A DNA stretch of 64,000 nucleotides from Aureobasidium sp. EXF-3400 (Eukaryota; Ascomycota; Dothideomycetes; Dothideales; Saccotheciaceae), in assembly GCA_024195585.1 (NCBI GenBank), contig SWBL01000119.1:1-64000 (forward strand). The letters run 5' to 3'. The notes beneath the pieces were generated by a model. The model made no database searches, had not been told where the DNA came from, and worked only from the letters and a program-made list of their open reading frames with translations. The position numbers were made by a program, and so were the translations under genes. Shown piece by piece: positions 21,170-31,736 of the stretch. The stretch's first letter is position 1, and every line of letters begins with the position of its first letter.

Positions 21170-22598
21170 CTAAGAAGATGAATTATTGTCGAGAGGGAAA
21201 GGGCGAGTTGAATTGTGTGACTTCAAAGTGTTATAATCAGGAAGGAGGCATGACGGAGTGAACTCACAGGCAGCATTGTCTGCGTTCTTGCGCCCAGAAC
21301 GGATGGGAGAGCTGGACATACCGATGCCGGGGACGGCCTTGTTGCGGCGGTGGCGTGGAGTCTGGTTTGCCGAGGGGATGGTGCTCGTACCCGTGGAGGA
21401 CTCAGTCTCCGACTTGCCATTGTAATAGTCACAGTCCTTTGCCGCTTCACTCCAAAGATATCCGGCACAGGCACCGTTACCGCTGCCGGAAGCGACAACG
21501 GTCTGAACGATGATTTTGCAGGAGTTCTTGGAGCAGTGTGCCTCAGTCATCTTCAGGCCACGGGAGACAACCATGATAGTCCAACTGACGATCTCAGCCT
21601 TGTTTCCGGCATCAAGACCAGTTGCTCTCTCGAGCATCACCCTGATGTATACTTCGACAGCAGGTACTTCGGCGTCAAAAGCGTCCTGCAGCCACTTAAG
21701 GCTTGAGACTGCAGCCTTTCGAGCCTTTGCGGCTTGCGAGAACTTTGCAATCTCCTCAGTGTTCTCGTCTCTGAGAATTCTGTTTGAACGCTCGAGATCC
21801 TTGATACGCATCTTCATTCTCACCAGCTCGTCCTTCAGGTCGCTTGTTGGGAACTCAGTCGCTCCTTTTTCTGCCTTCTGCGAGCTTGCATCTTTGCAGG
21901 CTTTGAGTTGAGCTTGCAGCTCTGTGATCAGTGCATCCTTATGCTCCATTACCTCGCGAGCGGCATCACTAAATGCCAGGTGGGGGTTCTGCATCTGCCA
22001 GTCTTTCAAATCTTCCATGAGCTTTTTATGGAGCTCTGGCTCTTTCCGAGGCTTGAACCCAGATTGTTGCCTCATCTCGTACAATGCTGCGACTGGTTGA
22101 GGTAGATGGTCTCTAATCGTTGAGTAGCCGACCATTCTATCGCAGCAGCGAGTATTCTTTGTGGCTACCGAGTGGATGGAGTTGACACAAATATGACACC
22201 AGCGATGCTCAGGGCAGAGTCGCGTTACAAAGTCGGCGTCGGTTGAGAACATAATCATGCAATAGAATATAAAACTTGTAGCTCTTGAGGGACTTGCAGT
22301 CACCGTGAGCTCTGACCTTTTGGCCTAGGCCTTTGAAGTCACAACGGAAGTGCTGAATGTCGATGTTCTTGGCGTACAGTGCGTAATCCTTGTCGCTAGT
22401 CGTGCGTATAGTGACACAGTGGAGGGAAATACCGTGTTTGATGTTGGTGCTTCTACACGCTCCGTGGATCTCCTCTGGCTTTGAGCCACTGAAACTGACC
22501 TGCAGGTGGCGGACGTCGATTGATTTTGCATATCCAGCGTGAAGCTTCTTCGCGTCTGGAGTGCTGATGGGCTTGTTGGTCCCCCTTGAGTTCGGCAT
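21170..22598 (-). CDS. Orphan protein with duplicated Cys/His module and coiled coil; frames not joined
   Basis: Two overlapping minus-strand frames probably belong to one locus. Frame 1 (ATG 22598, stop near 22209) has two imperfect copies of one module of about 45 residues. Both carry YAK(S/N)ID(V/I)xH, later HG(A/D)C(R/K)S and (L/LL)H. Frame 2 (from about 22300 to 21170) starts with a Cys/His-rich CPEHRWCHICVNSIHS segment and later a CC pair. It then has a coiled coil of roughly 90 residues (HKDALITELQAQLKACK to about KAAVSSLKWL), an ordered Cys-containing stretch and a Ser-rich tail. I could not find a convincing intron linking frames 1 and 2, so either an unusual intron or a frameshift is involved. 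A GTGAGT donor near 21268 suggests a further intron at the 3' end. Function unknown; the Cys/His clusters hint at zinc binding. Confidence 0.45.
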
Positions 22599-22629
22599 TT
22601 GCCTTGTCGCGACTCCCTACAGTGCAGGT

Positions 22630-23610
22630 GATTGCTCAGGTCTCTGTTCCAACGTCTCGATGGCGGAGAACAGTTACACCCTTTCTTTTGGATGGTGTTG
22701 GGCTGCGCATTGATGGTGTCGTCTGTCTCACCGTTAAAGGCTCGTTCACCCTCTGCTGGAAGAGGTTCCTGGGAGGCTCAGGAGTTATTGCGGTAGAGAT
22801 CGACGAATCGATCTTTGATATCATCGTGACCAAGGCATAAGTTGTTGCATTTCAGATGGTTGTTTCTAGCATGGTCTTCGCAGATCTTGAGAGCCCCTGT
22901 TTCTTCGAGAGCTCAATGTTTTGTTCTTGCAAAGCTCCAAGCTCGTCTTACATCACTTTAAGTTCCTCTTTGGTGACCAAGTGTTGTTTGGATACCAGGA
23001 TATAAGTGTTTGCACAGGATGCTTGTTCTACACGGATTCCTCCTCGATGATATACTGCTGCGATATGTCTTTAGGTCATGTTAAGCTGATATCGGCGGGC
23101 TTTTGCATGTTCAAGCTTGCGTATTCCATCTGGTCGTTCATGACCACAATTTGCAGCGGTTTTGAGGTCTTTTGAAACTGTGTCCTCTCTTAGTTTGTCT
23201 CTCCAGAGCAACTTTCATAGCACTACTGATCGGGCGATCCAGGCGATTCCCTCAGCGAGGTCCCGAAACCTCAAGTCCTGTGCGCTGATCAGACAGGAGA
23301 CGATGCGTGGAATACACCACCAGGGTGGTATCACCTCGAGCCCAAAGTACCCCTCAAATCTTTGTTCTTGGGATAACATTTCCTCGTCGAACTCAGTCTC
23401 ACCCCCTGATTCTGGCCGGTGACGGTGATCAGCGTAGCTATAAAGCCCCCACAAGGGAGCCAGATCGACCAGATACATCTTTTTCAAGCCATGTACCAGT
23501 TCCTCGGCGATCTTGACTTGGCCAGGACCGTTCAGCGGCGATCCCTCGAGTTACGAGAGCCAGTCAAATGCTTCGTTGGTGGTCTTAACAGTCTACTTGA
23601 ACCTGTTGTG
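22630..23610 (-). pseudogene. Decayed orphan gene, coiled-coil-like
   Basis: One minus-strand frame reads as protein for hundreds of bases but is cut by stops: TAA at 23553-23551 (within DWLS*LEG), TGA near 23217, TAA at 22950-22948 (VM*DELGALQEQNIELSKKQ) and others. The piece between 23487 and 23215 (starting KKMYLVDLAPLWGLYSYADH) looks like normal ordered protein, and the last piece is coiled-coil-like. The stops could be introns in part, but no clear donor and acceptor pairs remove them. I read this as an eroding member of the local orphan family. Confidence 0.4.
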
Positions 23611-23692
23611 TCTTCAGCCAAAGCTTCTTGCCACCGAACAGTAGTGGTGTACATCTGATATGATTTGGGCAAGAAACACAAGATAGTGCAGC

Positions 23693-24464
23693 TCAGTTGG
23701 GAACCAGGATTTTCAGCATTGTGGAGGCGAAACCACCACCCGAATAACTGCTATAAGAACAGGATACTGTGTCTCCAGTATGCTCATGCAGCACTTGAAT
23801 GTCCACACCTCTGTGCCTGGAGATGCTGGCTTCGAACTTTTTGATGTGGAGCGCGATGGTGAGCATCTTCTCGGCCCACTGCTTGATGGATGAATTCCTG
23901 TTGCGCATCGTTAGTCAGAGGTATCAACAAGGAGAAGATGCTCAAGGGCAACTTACATGTCAGCTCTGATGCATGGGACATCAGGTGCAAGGAAGGAGAG
24001 TTCTTCCAATGCTGGGAAGTGCGCTGATAGCTCGGCTATCTTCACGAATTTGACAGAGTCTTGAGCTTCTGGTGCTTTCTCGCAAGGCCCTGAATCTAGT
24101 TGCCGGTGTCTGAAGATACCCGCCTGGAATCTGATCAGCTGGGGTGCGATAGGGATTATCTGCTGTCGCTGAACATGTCTGTTGAGTTGATCAGGAGCTG
24201 AGGGTCGAGGAAGGAGTCTTCTGCCTCAGTCGTGACCCTCTCGCCTGAAGAATCTCGCCCACCCTCGAAGTCAATCGAGACGATGATATGACATTGATCT
24301 TTAGTGAGCATACATGGCTGATTGCCGATGAACAGCGCCAACAGATTGATGAGAACAGTCAATGTGAATTCCCCATGGTAGAGAACTTGCTGAAATGTGC
24401 GCGTCGTTTTGTCTTGACCGCTGTTGGTGTACTCTACTCTGTGGGGGTATCTACTAATACTCAA
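23693..24464 (-). CDS. Orphan multi-exon gene, 3' exons well supported
   Basis: The last intron is clear: 23956-23898 (59 nt), donor GTAAGT, CTAAC branch, end CAACAG. It joins an exon ending at 23957 (with FVKIAELSAHFPALEELSFLAP) to a last exon 23897-23693 (NSSIKQWAEKMLTIALHIKKFE, stop at 23693). The 'hFPALEELSFLAPD' phrase resembles a leucine-rich or F-box-associated strand. The upstream part is less certain: a frame at 24464-24156 looks coding (FTLTVLINLLALFIGN) but no unambiguous junction to the exon near 24225 was found. Likely a real orphan gene or a recent pseudogene; function unknown. Confidence 0.4.
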
Positions 24465-24621
24465 ACCGTGGACTGCGGTTTGGCGAGCGCATCATCTTGG
24501 TTTCGCAGTCCGTCAAGAACCCAGATATGCTGATGGCGGCTTACGTAGCATCTGTGTCTTTGTTGTTCGGAGTGGCGGTATGAGTAGTCAACCCCTGTCC
24601 TGTGTCTCTTGCGGCCCCGAG

Positions 24622-25250
24622 TCACTCGAAGGTAATTTCCAGCAAGTCGGTGGACTCATCGGTTTCTTCGATGGTGACGTCCAGCAGGTTTCTCGACTCG
24701 TCCTCTCTCTCGGCCAGCAGGTCATTGTTAGCCGTCATACTTTCAACAGCCTCTTCGCCAGTCACAAGCTTGTCGTTCATTTCAATCATTAAGTTGACCA
24801 GTTCTTCGGTATCGTGAACCTGGTTGAGAGTGGTACGCAGGCCGGTGCGGGAGTCGATTGCGCCGGTAGGGATGGGGTGACGATGACAATATGAGCATGA
24901 CCGCACGAGGAAATTGTGCGCGGTGGCGTTGAGAGTTCAGAGGAATGTCGTACTTGTTTCCACTCTGCAGGGCGTGGTGAGATGAGCAGATTCGAATATC
25001 GTACCGAGCGAGTGTGTGTTGTTCTCGAGGTTGTGCAAGAATGCAGTGGTGATGCCGATAGTAGGGGTCTCCAGGTGGCTCCAGAAAGATTTGGGGGTTC
25101 CTCCGGAGAGGACGGGTAGCCACACAGATTCTCGTCAGAGTAAAAGTCCTGAGAGAGATAGATATAATATTTGACTTGGTCATGGAATGAAATGACAGAA
25201 GTCTTGATGGGCGATGGATACACCTATATATATCCAGAGGTGAGTGCTGA
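24622..25250 (-). other. Possible exons of an orphan gene, unresolved
   Basis: Two minus-strand stretches look like protein: 25125-24937 (containing SFWSHLETPTIGITTAFLH) and 24906-24622 (VHDTEELVNLMIEMNDKL, continuing acidic and helical). They are in different frames and I could not join them with good splice sites. They may be the 5' part of the gene at 23693-24464, or a decayed copy. Confidence 0.3.
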
Positions 25251-25690
25251 CCATCAAAGGAGCCTATTGTAGATAGATCTAGAATCTGATACAGCTTGAC
25301 TTTGTCTGATGGAAGCAAAACATCCTGACGATCTAGAAGTTTGTGATATCCGTGCTGTCTTGGCATAAGGAGAACAAAGGACACATACGAAGCAATCGTC
25401 ACGACTGGATCAAGCAAGAAGAGGCCTGGTTCACAAAGCGAAGACGTAAGAATCGAGTGAAAGGAGGGCATAATTGTTTGTAATCATATCAAAAGCTTTT
25501 GTGCTTGGTTGGCTCGAGCAAAAAAGCCATTATTCTCGACTCAAGACCATGTTCCACCATGCAATCTCCTTGGCCTGAAAATACTTCAAGCAAAGTATGT
25601 TAAATGATCTCCACTCTTGGAGTCTTTGTCCATCTCAACGTCCACTCGGTGTTCTTCTTGTGCCGCCAAACGAGTTGCTTGCTACCCTCA

Positions 25691-26345
25691 TTACACGTCG
25701 GCAGTCGACTCATCCGCACCGATTCTGGCAGATACTTCATCGCGTAGCTCGCGGGTGTGCCATTCGACTTCGGCATTGAGGTACTCTGCGACTTGCTTCA
25801 TCTTGGGGATGATGTCGGGATCGGGAGCTGACAATGACATACGCTTCGTGAAATACGCGATCTCCGAGGAAGCCTTGGAGATTTCCTTACGGTCGGAGGG
25901 TGTGATTTGATCACGCGGTTTGGTATGGAAATCGAAGAGGTATTGGTGCCAAGTCTTGAGGCGGTCGGTCATCTTGTCACGCAAGTGCTGCTGACTCAAC
26001 ACTGCGGCAACTCTTACCCTGATCAAGTCCTGGCGAAGTTGGGCATTGTTTCTTTCCTCGGAGCTCTCGAGTAGTTCTTCCCAGTTCGTTATGTATACGG
26101 TTTCGTAGAACATGTCGAGATCGAACTCGGGTGGGCTGGGTATTGGTGTATGGGAACTGACCAGGTTAGAAACTTGATGACAATGGACACTGACGCGTCG
26201 CAAGTTACCTTGCAGCAATCCTAGCAGTCTTCTCCAAGTGCTCTTGAAGCTCGGCAATGTCGACTATCAAGTGCGTGACATCGTCGTCGATTGTTCCTTC
26301 CGTTGTTGGCAAGTCGGCTGGGGCGGAGTTGAGGTTGTTCGCCAT
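25691..26345 (-). CDS. Coiled-coil orphan protein, two exons
   Basis: A 200-residue protein from exons 26345-26209 and 26156-25691. The 51-nt intron (GTAACT donor, CTAAC branch, GGTCAG end) closes the frame at phase 2. Exon 1 is acidic and helical (VTHLIVDIAELQEHLEK). Exon 2 holds long amphipathic helices (NWEELLESSEERNNAQLRQD, LRDKMTDRLKTWHQYLFDF and a C-terminal MKQVAEYLNAEVEWHTRELR). No recognised domain; predicted soluble coiled coil. It belongs by character to the orphan coiled-coil genes scattered from 21 to 43 kb. Confidence 0.65.
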
Positions 26346-26936
26346 GATCGGAGGAACGTGTCCGCTCGACGAGTGGTGCGAAATCCAAGCCAATACAACT
26401 GCGAAGCTCGTGTAGAAGTTTGGGAGTGGTAATCGAGTCGAGTGATGAGAGTGCCAAGTCAAAGCGAAGGTTGCGCGTCTGCTCGAGTTTTGGGAAAGTG
26501 CCTGACCAAGGGCAAGCACGATCTTGGGGCCGGTAACGCTGCTCGCACTGCAACTATCCTATCGACAAGCAGGACATCAGAAAATACAAGGAGCAAACAG
26601 CTAGGCCTGAATGATCGAAAAAGGTCAATATGAACAACGAACAAAGTTTTGCCTGGAAGTAGCATCTGTCTGAATCCAATAAGCACAACGCAGAAGTGCG
26701 CTTTCCAAGGATATACCAAGTATCATTGTTCTATCTGCCTTCTCTTCCGCTGATGCATCCACCCAGACGTGCATGCTGTGCTCTGTATCCAAAAGAGATC
26801 ATCCACAATGCTCGTCGTGAACCTCTTTGTCTCTTTCCATTAGCCTCGACACTAGCAACTCCTTTGAGATGCTGGTCAATTCCTCTGCGAAGGCTTTTTC
26901 TTGCGACTTGCCGAGTTCGTTGCATTTCTCAAGGAT

Positions 26937-27933
26937 TCAGGGGAACTTGACGACTCCTGGAATGGCACATAGAAACTTTTGGGACTCTTGGGACCACGAG
27001 TTGTAGTAGATGCTGGGAGACGATGCAACTGCTGATTCGGAATCTCGACTGGATTGCGGGTTGGACTTGGGCCAAACCCATAGGGGCGGTAGAACTGCCG
27101 AAGATGCCTGAATTAGTAGGCACTCGGGATTGAGATTATGGTAGCCTTGACTTACCTCGTAGGGGTCCGGAGCTCTATAGGGATCCTCTGAGCTGACGTA
27201 CATTTCTCCAAATTGTGTGCGACTTCTTTCGGGGGAGGGAAGACCTTGGTAGGGATCAGGACTAGGCTCCAAGGGACTTTCGGCGTCTCCCATCACATCC
27301 GGAGCAACGTGAGTGCCATCGTATTTGTCTACGAGAGGCAGGCCAGAGGCTGACTTCGTGTCGTAGGGATCAAGTTCGGCAGCCGCATGTTCAGCCATCA
27401 TCTTCTCATGTTCAGCTTTCATCTGCTTGTGTTCAGCTTTCATCTGCTTGTGTTCAGCTTTCATCTCCTTGCGTTCAGCTTGCATTTCCTGGCGTTCAGC
27501 TTGCATCTTCAGATGTTCAGCTTTGATTGCCGCATGCTCAGCTACAATTCCCGCACATGCAGCTTTGGCATCCGCGCAAGCACTCTTGCTTTCCGCATGT
27601 GCAGCTTTGATTTCCGCATGAAGAGTTTTGTAAGTCTTGAGTTCAACATTGACGACTAAAAGGTCATCCTGTAGGGCTTGGTTCTGACTCAAGAGGTTCT
27701 GCGTCGAGGATCTATTGTGTCTTGTCAGATTGGCAAATATTTGGGCTTGAACTTGGATCTGGGGTTTACCTTGAATCGGGTTGTGCTGTGGTTCCTGTGC
27801 TCTGATGGACATCGTCCGAGTTGGAGTCAGAATGGTCGGATAACTCTATCACGACGTTTCTGCCGGTTCTTGGGGCACTCGTGGCTTCTGGCAAAGGTGG
27901 AAGCTCGCCAGGAGAGGATCGGGGGTCTGCCAT
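26937..27933 (-). CDS. Coiled-coil orphan protein with seven-residue tandem repeats, three exons
   Basis: Exons 27933-27770, 27711-27156 and 27107-26937 give 296 residues. Intron 1 (58 nt) has GTAAAC, a CTGAC branch and ATAG; intron 2 (48 nt) has GTAAGT, CTACTAAT and TTCAG. Intron 2 is a multiple of three without stops, so leaving it in keeps the frame. The N-terminus is Ser/Pro/Asp-rich. The centre is a long helix ending in six seven-residue units of the form M(K/Q/M)AE(H/R)xx (MKAEHKQ twice in a row), a tandem 21-bp repeat at roughly 27390-27520. The tail is Pro/Tyr/Ser-rich with repeated DPY motifs (SPDPYQG, SEDPYRAPDPYE). No known family; structural or scaffold role is only a guess. Confidence 0.65.
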
Positions 27934-28208
27934 GATAATGAGGACGTGCTTAGGGGTAAGGTGGAATGTGTCAAGCAGTTTGCGACATCCAAAAGCGCGA
28001 TTGTTTGCTTCTGTGAAGGCGAAAAGACACTAGAGCGAGACTCGACAGCATAGTAAATTGCTCGATCACATTCGTCGTCGTTCGTGTACGCAAACGCAAG
28101 CCTGGTCGGCCGAACGACGCTGTGATGAGCCCAAACGTACGAGAACGACAAAATGATACTCCCATTGCAGACGAAAAAGCCAGAACAAGGACAAATAGCA
28201 AAAAGAAT

Positions 28209-28332
28209 CACCGTGGGTAGGGATCGAACCTACGGCCTCCCGACCCTCGAGAGAGAGAATTAGGGACTTAGGTAAGCGAGCTTAGGGACTTAGGTTACCA
28301 GGTCGGGTGTGCTACCGCTGCACCACCACGGC
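28209..28332 (-). tRNA. Intron-containing tRNA gene, isotype uncertain (possibly Pro-UGG)
   Basis: The RNA folds as a tRNA. The 7-bp acceptor stem is GCCGTGG with CCACGGT (one G-U). The D arm is GTGC/GCAC with loop AGCGGTA. The anticodon stem is CCCGA/TCGGG, and the variable loop is AGGCC. The T arm is GTAGG/CCTAC with loop TTCGATC, and the discriminator is G. The A box (TGGTGCAGCGG) and B box (GGTTCGATCCC) fit the pol III consensus, and TTTTT follows at 28204-28200. An intron of about 52 nt interrupts the anticodon loop. With the intron after position 37 the loop reads CCTGGT-G, giving anticodon UGG but a C at position 33 where U is nearly universal, so isotype and splice point are uncertain. 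The intron contains a direct repeat of CCTAAGTCCCTAA. Confidence 0.75.
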
Positions 28333-29092
28333 TTTTTTTTTGGTTACGGGGGTCATAATGATCAGAGAATATAAAGGTTGCCTGTAATGGGTGGTCACAA
28401 GGTAAAGTGGGTGGTGTGAGGAGCAAGTCTAATATCGTAACATCCCGGGTTTGGCCGAGCAGTGCGGTTGACGCCTGTATCAGTGGGGACCAGCATCGAT
28501 ACAAATGCATACAGACCATGACAGTTGAGCAGCTGAGTTGCGTCTTGTGACTGACCTGACACATCATTTCCATCGACTGATTGTGTTCCGGTGATCGGGT
28601 ATTGACTAGACGACAAGATAGTTATGCTCAGCGTTTTCGATGGGCGCTGTGGTTCGTGGCATTAAACACTGGCTGCCATTCTCAATCTCGAATTCGTGTC
28701 CATGATGCCTGTGGTACAGTCCGGTCCTGGTCTGATGGAGAAAACGCGTTCGTCACAACACGGCTGATGCGCATCATGCTTGGGACAACCGCTTCTTCGA
28801 CGAGCGCCAAAGATGGTGCCTAGTAGCAGAAGCTGGCCAGAGCATAGAGTAGTTGTCCTGCATGGCGAATGACAGAATGGCTTAGATGTTCGAATTGCGA
28901 TATCGTTGGTGATAGCGACAACATCTGTCTTGTGATGATTGATTCAGAAGGGACATGGACGATTTTGACCGAAAGCACAGCCACAGGTCGGTCAGCCACA
29001 GTTTCGCCACAACGCAAACCAGCCGCCGACCGAGCCTTCTACTTTCGCCAGATCACCTCCATCCCTTGTCATTACGAGCTAGCCAATTGAAC
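28333..29092. other. Intergenic region, LIP2 promoter
   Basis: Contains the LIP2 leader and promoter and the 5' flank of the tRNA. The LIP2 frame is open back to an ATG at 28955, which would add 46 residues. No separate gene is seen. Confidence 0.45.
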
Positions 29093-29785
29093 ATGTTGAT
29101 ACGCCATTTGAGACTCCAAGGCATCGTGCCCTATGCCAAAGCCGCCAACCTGCAACAGGATCTGGTCACTAAGTTTCTCGCCCATAAGGCATCACCGACG
29201 ACAACCCCGGCTCCAGTGCCAACCATCATCACTGCTCAATTCTCTCCTGTCTATACGTGCGGTCGACGCGAAGTCGGTACTGTCTCAGAAGAACAGCAGA
29301 CATACCTGAAGGACAATGGCAATGCCGAATTCCATGAAGCCCTTCGCGGTGGCCAAACCACTTTTCACGGGCCAGGTCAGCTTGTCGCATATCCTATCAT
29401 CGATCTCAAAACACATGGACTATCGCCAAGGAACTACGTATGCCTATTGGAGAAGACCCTCATCAAGACTTGCGCTCGCTACGGCATCAAAGCAACGACT
29501 ACCGAAAATCCCGGAGTTTGGACAACGCCCGACGACAAGATATCTGCCTTGGGTGTGCACTTGCGCAGGAATATAACCAGTCATGGTATCGGCCTCAACA
29601 TCAATACTGATCTCAAGTGGTTCAGTCGCATTGTCGCTTGCGGTCTCGAAGGCAAGCGCACTACGAGTTTCGAGAATGAAGGCGTACACGGCCAGTCTGT
29701 TGGCGAAGTTGCTGATGCTTTTGTCCATCAACTTGCTGAATCACTTCAAGACGTTGACGGCGTTGAGGAAGAAGTCATCGCATAG
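29093..29785 (+). CDS. LIP2: Octanoyltransferase (lipoyl(octanoyl) transferase), LipB/Lip2 family
   Basis: Transfers octanoyl from acyl carrier protein to lipoyl domains of mitochondrial 2-oxoacid dehydrogenases and the glycine cleavage H protein, the first step of lipoate assembly. From the ATG at 29093 the protein has 230 residues. The family signature RGGQTTFHGPGQLVAYP is at 85-101. The catalytic pair of LipB is present: Lys149 in the DDKISALGVHLRR segment and Cys183 in IVACGL. The N-terminus MLIRHLRLQGIVPYAKAANLQ aligns with how fungal homologues usually begin. An in-frame ATG at 28955 would add a basic, Ser/His-rich extension that might serve as a longer mitochondrial presequence. The next gene begins only a short distance downstream on the same strand. 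Confidence 0.92.
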   Translation: MLIRHLRLQGIVPYAKAANLQQDLVTKFLAHKASPTTTPAPVPTIITAQFSPVYTCGRREVGTVSEEQQTYLKDNGNAEFHEALRGGQTTFHGPGQLVAYPIIDLKTHGLSPRNYVCLLEKTLIKTCARYGIKATTTENPGVWTTPDDKISALGVHLRRNITSHGIGLNINTDLKWFSRIVACGLEGKRTTSFENEGVHGQSVGEVADAFVHQLAESLQDVDGVEEEVIA

Positions 29786-30051
29786 AGCAGTCATGTAGCT
29801 GCATTGAGGTTATGTGGAGTCGTAGTTATGCTTTGGCGCGGTCAAAGCATACTGCCTATAACAAACTCATCCAAGCTCAAGCGGAGCTCACCCCTCTCAC
29901 GGAGCTCCAAAAAAGAATTGCTTGCTCTTTGCCTGCCTCCAAATCACGCCTCCCCGATTTCAGTCTCCGTGCGAACCACGGATCGGATCCATCTCGTCAT
30001 CGCCTCAACTGCAGGTGTCTTCTCGAAGCTACGTTCTCTTATGTCGATGAC

Positions 30052-31671
30052 ATGGCTCTTTCCACCTTGAAAAGGCTGTCACGGGCTTTCTCATCTCGCG
30101 ATACCACAGCAGACGCAGTTGACAGCTGCGATGCGGCAAGCCAGCCAGAAAATGCACAAGAACTCATGAACGGACAACCGCACATTCACCGCCGGTCCAG
30201 CCCCAAGGCGTCAGTATACGAACACTCTCCTGCCCAATTCGCGACTACGCTCCATGATCCAGATCACGCACCGACCAATGTTTCCGCTCATGACTCCACA
30301 GGCTCCTCGGACGCCATTGTGCAAGTCCTGACTATCGGTGACAGTATAATCACGGTGGAGACACATCGAAGAGATGACGAGGAAGCAGAGGAGCCAGTAC
30401 CCAAGCGAAGAAGGAAGAGCTTTGGTCTGCGTAGAGTCAAAACAGCTCCACCAACCACACAGAGGGTACCTCTCCGCGGCTCTACCACGACCATAGAGTC
30501 TACCCACAACGATAGCCGGTTAAGAGCTTGGTCTTTCCCTTTAGTCAGCTGGAAGAATCTGAGCTTGGTACGCCGTGTGCGTCGGAGTGTCGATCTCAAG
30601 GAAGCTCGAAAGGAAGCTCGTAAGGGCAAGGCCTCCTGCGAGATGAACTTTGATCGACAATTTGCAGATAATGTCAATGGATCTGACATAGCGGACGATC
30701 CAAATACGATGATGTCTGGCGCCCGCCAGGGTTCGCCGCCGCATGTGAATCGTCCAGCAGACGAGCTCGACATCTCTCCACGAACCTCGGTCTTCTCCAG
30801 GACTGGACCCAATATCTCGGGGCAGAACGGCAACCATCAAGATCATTCCAATGATGAACAAATCAACCGCAAAGATTCGCACTTCCACGATCTGGCGCAG
30901 GCCAAAGAAAAAGACACTGAATTGTTGGCGAGCACCAGAAAGCTCTCATCCGACGAGCGATCATCTACCAACTTGGCATTTTGGCTGCATCCCATCGACT
31001 GGTTCAGACAGTATCACTCCTCTATCTTCAACCTTGATTATTCGGACTCATCGTCGTCCTCTGCTTCTTCACCACCACCATCTCCAACAACTCGGCTAGC
31101 GCGCCCAGCTCGCCGTGTAGAGAAAACACCCATTCCTCGAACGCGACCTGCGAAGCGCAGATTCTCGCTAGGCCCCACTCGCGATGAGGATGAGCTATAT
31201 ACGGAACCTCAACTCAACCTGCCGCCTGGCTTGGAGCCCCCTGTCGCAGGTCAAGCAGGTCCCGCTGACTGGCTGCATCGCGGCTGGGAAGAACATTACC
31301 GAAAGTCCGCCGAAGCTTCTCACCGAGCCTGTCACCCGTTGGCTGCCGCACGCTGTCTCCCTACCAGAGCCGAAGAGATGCAGCGGTACAACCCCGGATC
31401 TTCTTGTCAGGTAGGATGCCAAAGTGGGCAGGTGCAGAGGGCAAACTCAGTATCGTATGCAGGAGGTATTCATGCCCGGTCATTAGATTTCCCAGCCGGA
31501 TGGAAGGGTAAGGGTGTTGGAAATCCTCCAGACTTTGGAGTGGAGCATCGGGTCAGACGTGTCAACAGTCAAGGGGCATGCGTGACCACTATCACACTCA
31601 GCGAGTGTAAATTCACGAAGGAGCTCGAGCAGACCGCCACGTCGGCATCAGAGAACTGTGAGCAAAAGTAG
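30052..31671 (+). CDS. Large disordered orphan protein
   Basis: The frame is open from an ATG at 29812, only 26 bp after LIP2. The more likely start is the ATG at 30052 (MALSTLKRLSRAF), giving 539 residues and a plausible intergenic spacer. The sequence is rich in Ser, Arg, Asp and Pro, with basic clusters (PVPKRRRKSFGLRRVK; RRVRRSVDLKEARKEARKGK) and acidic blocks. A mildly ordered segment near the middle reads FWLHPIDWFRQYHSSIF, and a Ser run precedes an SPPPSPTTR stretch. Basic motifs suggest nuclear location. No family recognised. It is convergent with PEX12, 65 bp apart. Confidence 0.6.
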   Translation: MALSTLKRLSRAFSSRDTTADAVDSCDAASQPENAQELMNGQPHIHRRSSPKASVYEHSPAQFATTLHDPDHAPTNVSAHDSTGSSDAIVQVLTIGDSIITVETHRRDDEEAEEPVPKRRRKSFGLRRVKTAPPTTQRVPLRGSTTTIESTHNDSRLRAWSFPLVSWKNLSLVRRVRRSVDLKEARKEARKGKASCEMNFDRQFADNVNGSDIADDPNTMMSGARQGSPPHVNRPADELDISPRTSVFSRTGPNISGQNGNHQDHSNDEQINRKDSHFHDLAQAKEKDTELLASTRKLSSDERSSTNLAFWLHPIDWFRQYHSSIFNLDYSDSSSSSASSPPPSPTTRLARPARRVEKTPIPRTRPAKRRFSLGPTRDEDELYTEPQLNLPPGLEPPVAGQAGPADWLHRGWEEHYRKSAEASHRACHPLAAARCLPTRAEEMQRYNPGSSCQVGCQSGQVQRANSVSYAGGIHARSLDFPAGWKGKGVGNPPDFGVEHRVRRVNSQGACVTTITLSECKFTKELEQTATSASENCEQK

Positions 31672-31736
31672 CCTCGGGTTGAGTACCCACCAGAACCATT
31701 TGATTAGATCTATCACCATAGTAGTATTCAGACCAC

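Noticed and set aside
27387..27659. Plus-strand frame rich in FSFHLL repeats that looks like membrane helices
   Set aside because: It is the complement of the 21-bp heptad repeats in the minus-strand coiled-coil gene.
29812..30051. N-terminal 80 codons of the frame after LIP2 as coding
   Set aside because: It would start 26 bp after the LIP2 stop, leaving no room for a promoter; the ATG at 30052 is more plausible.
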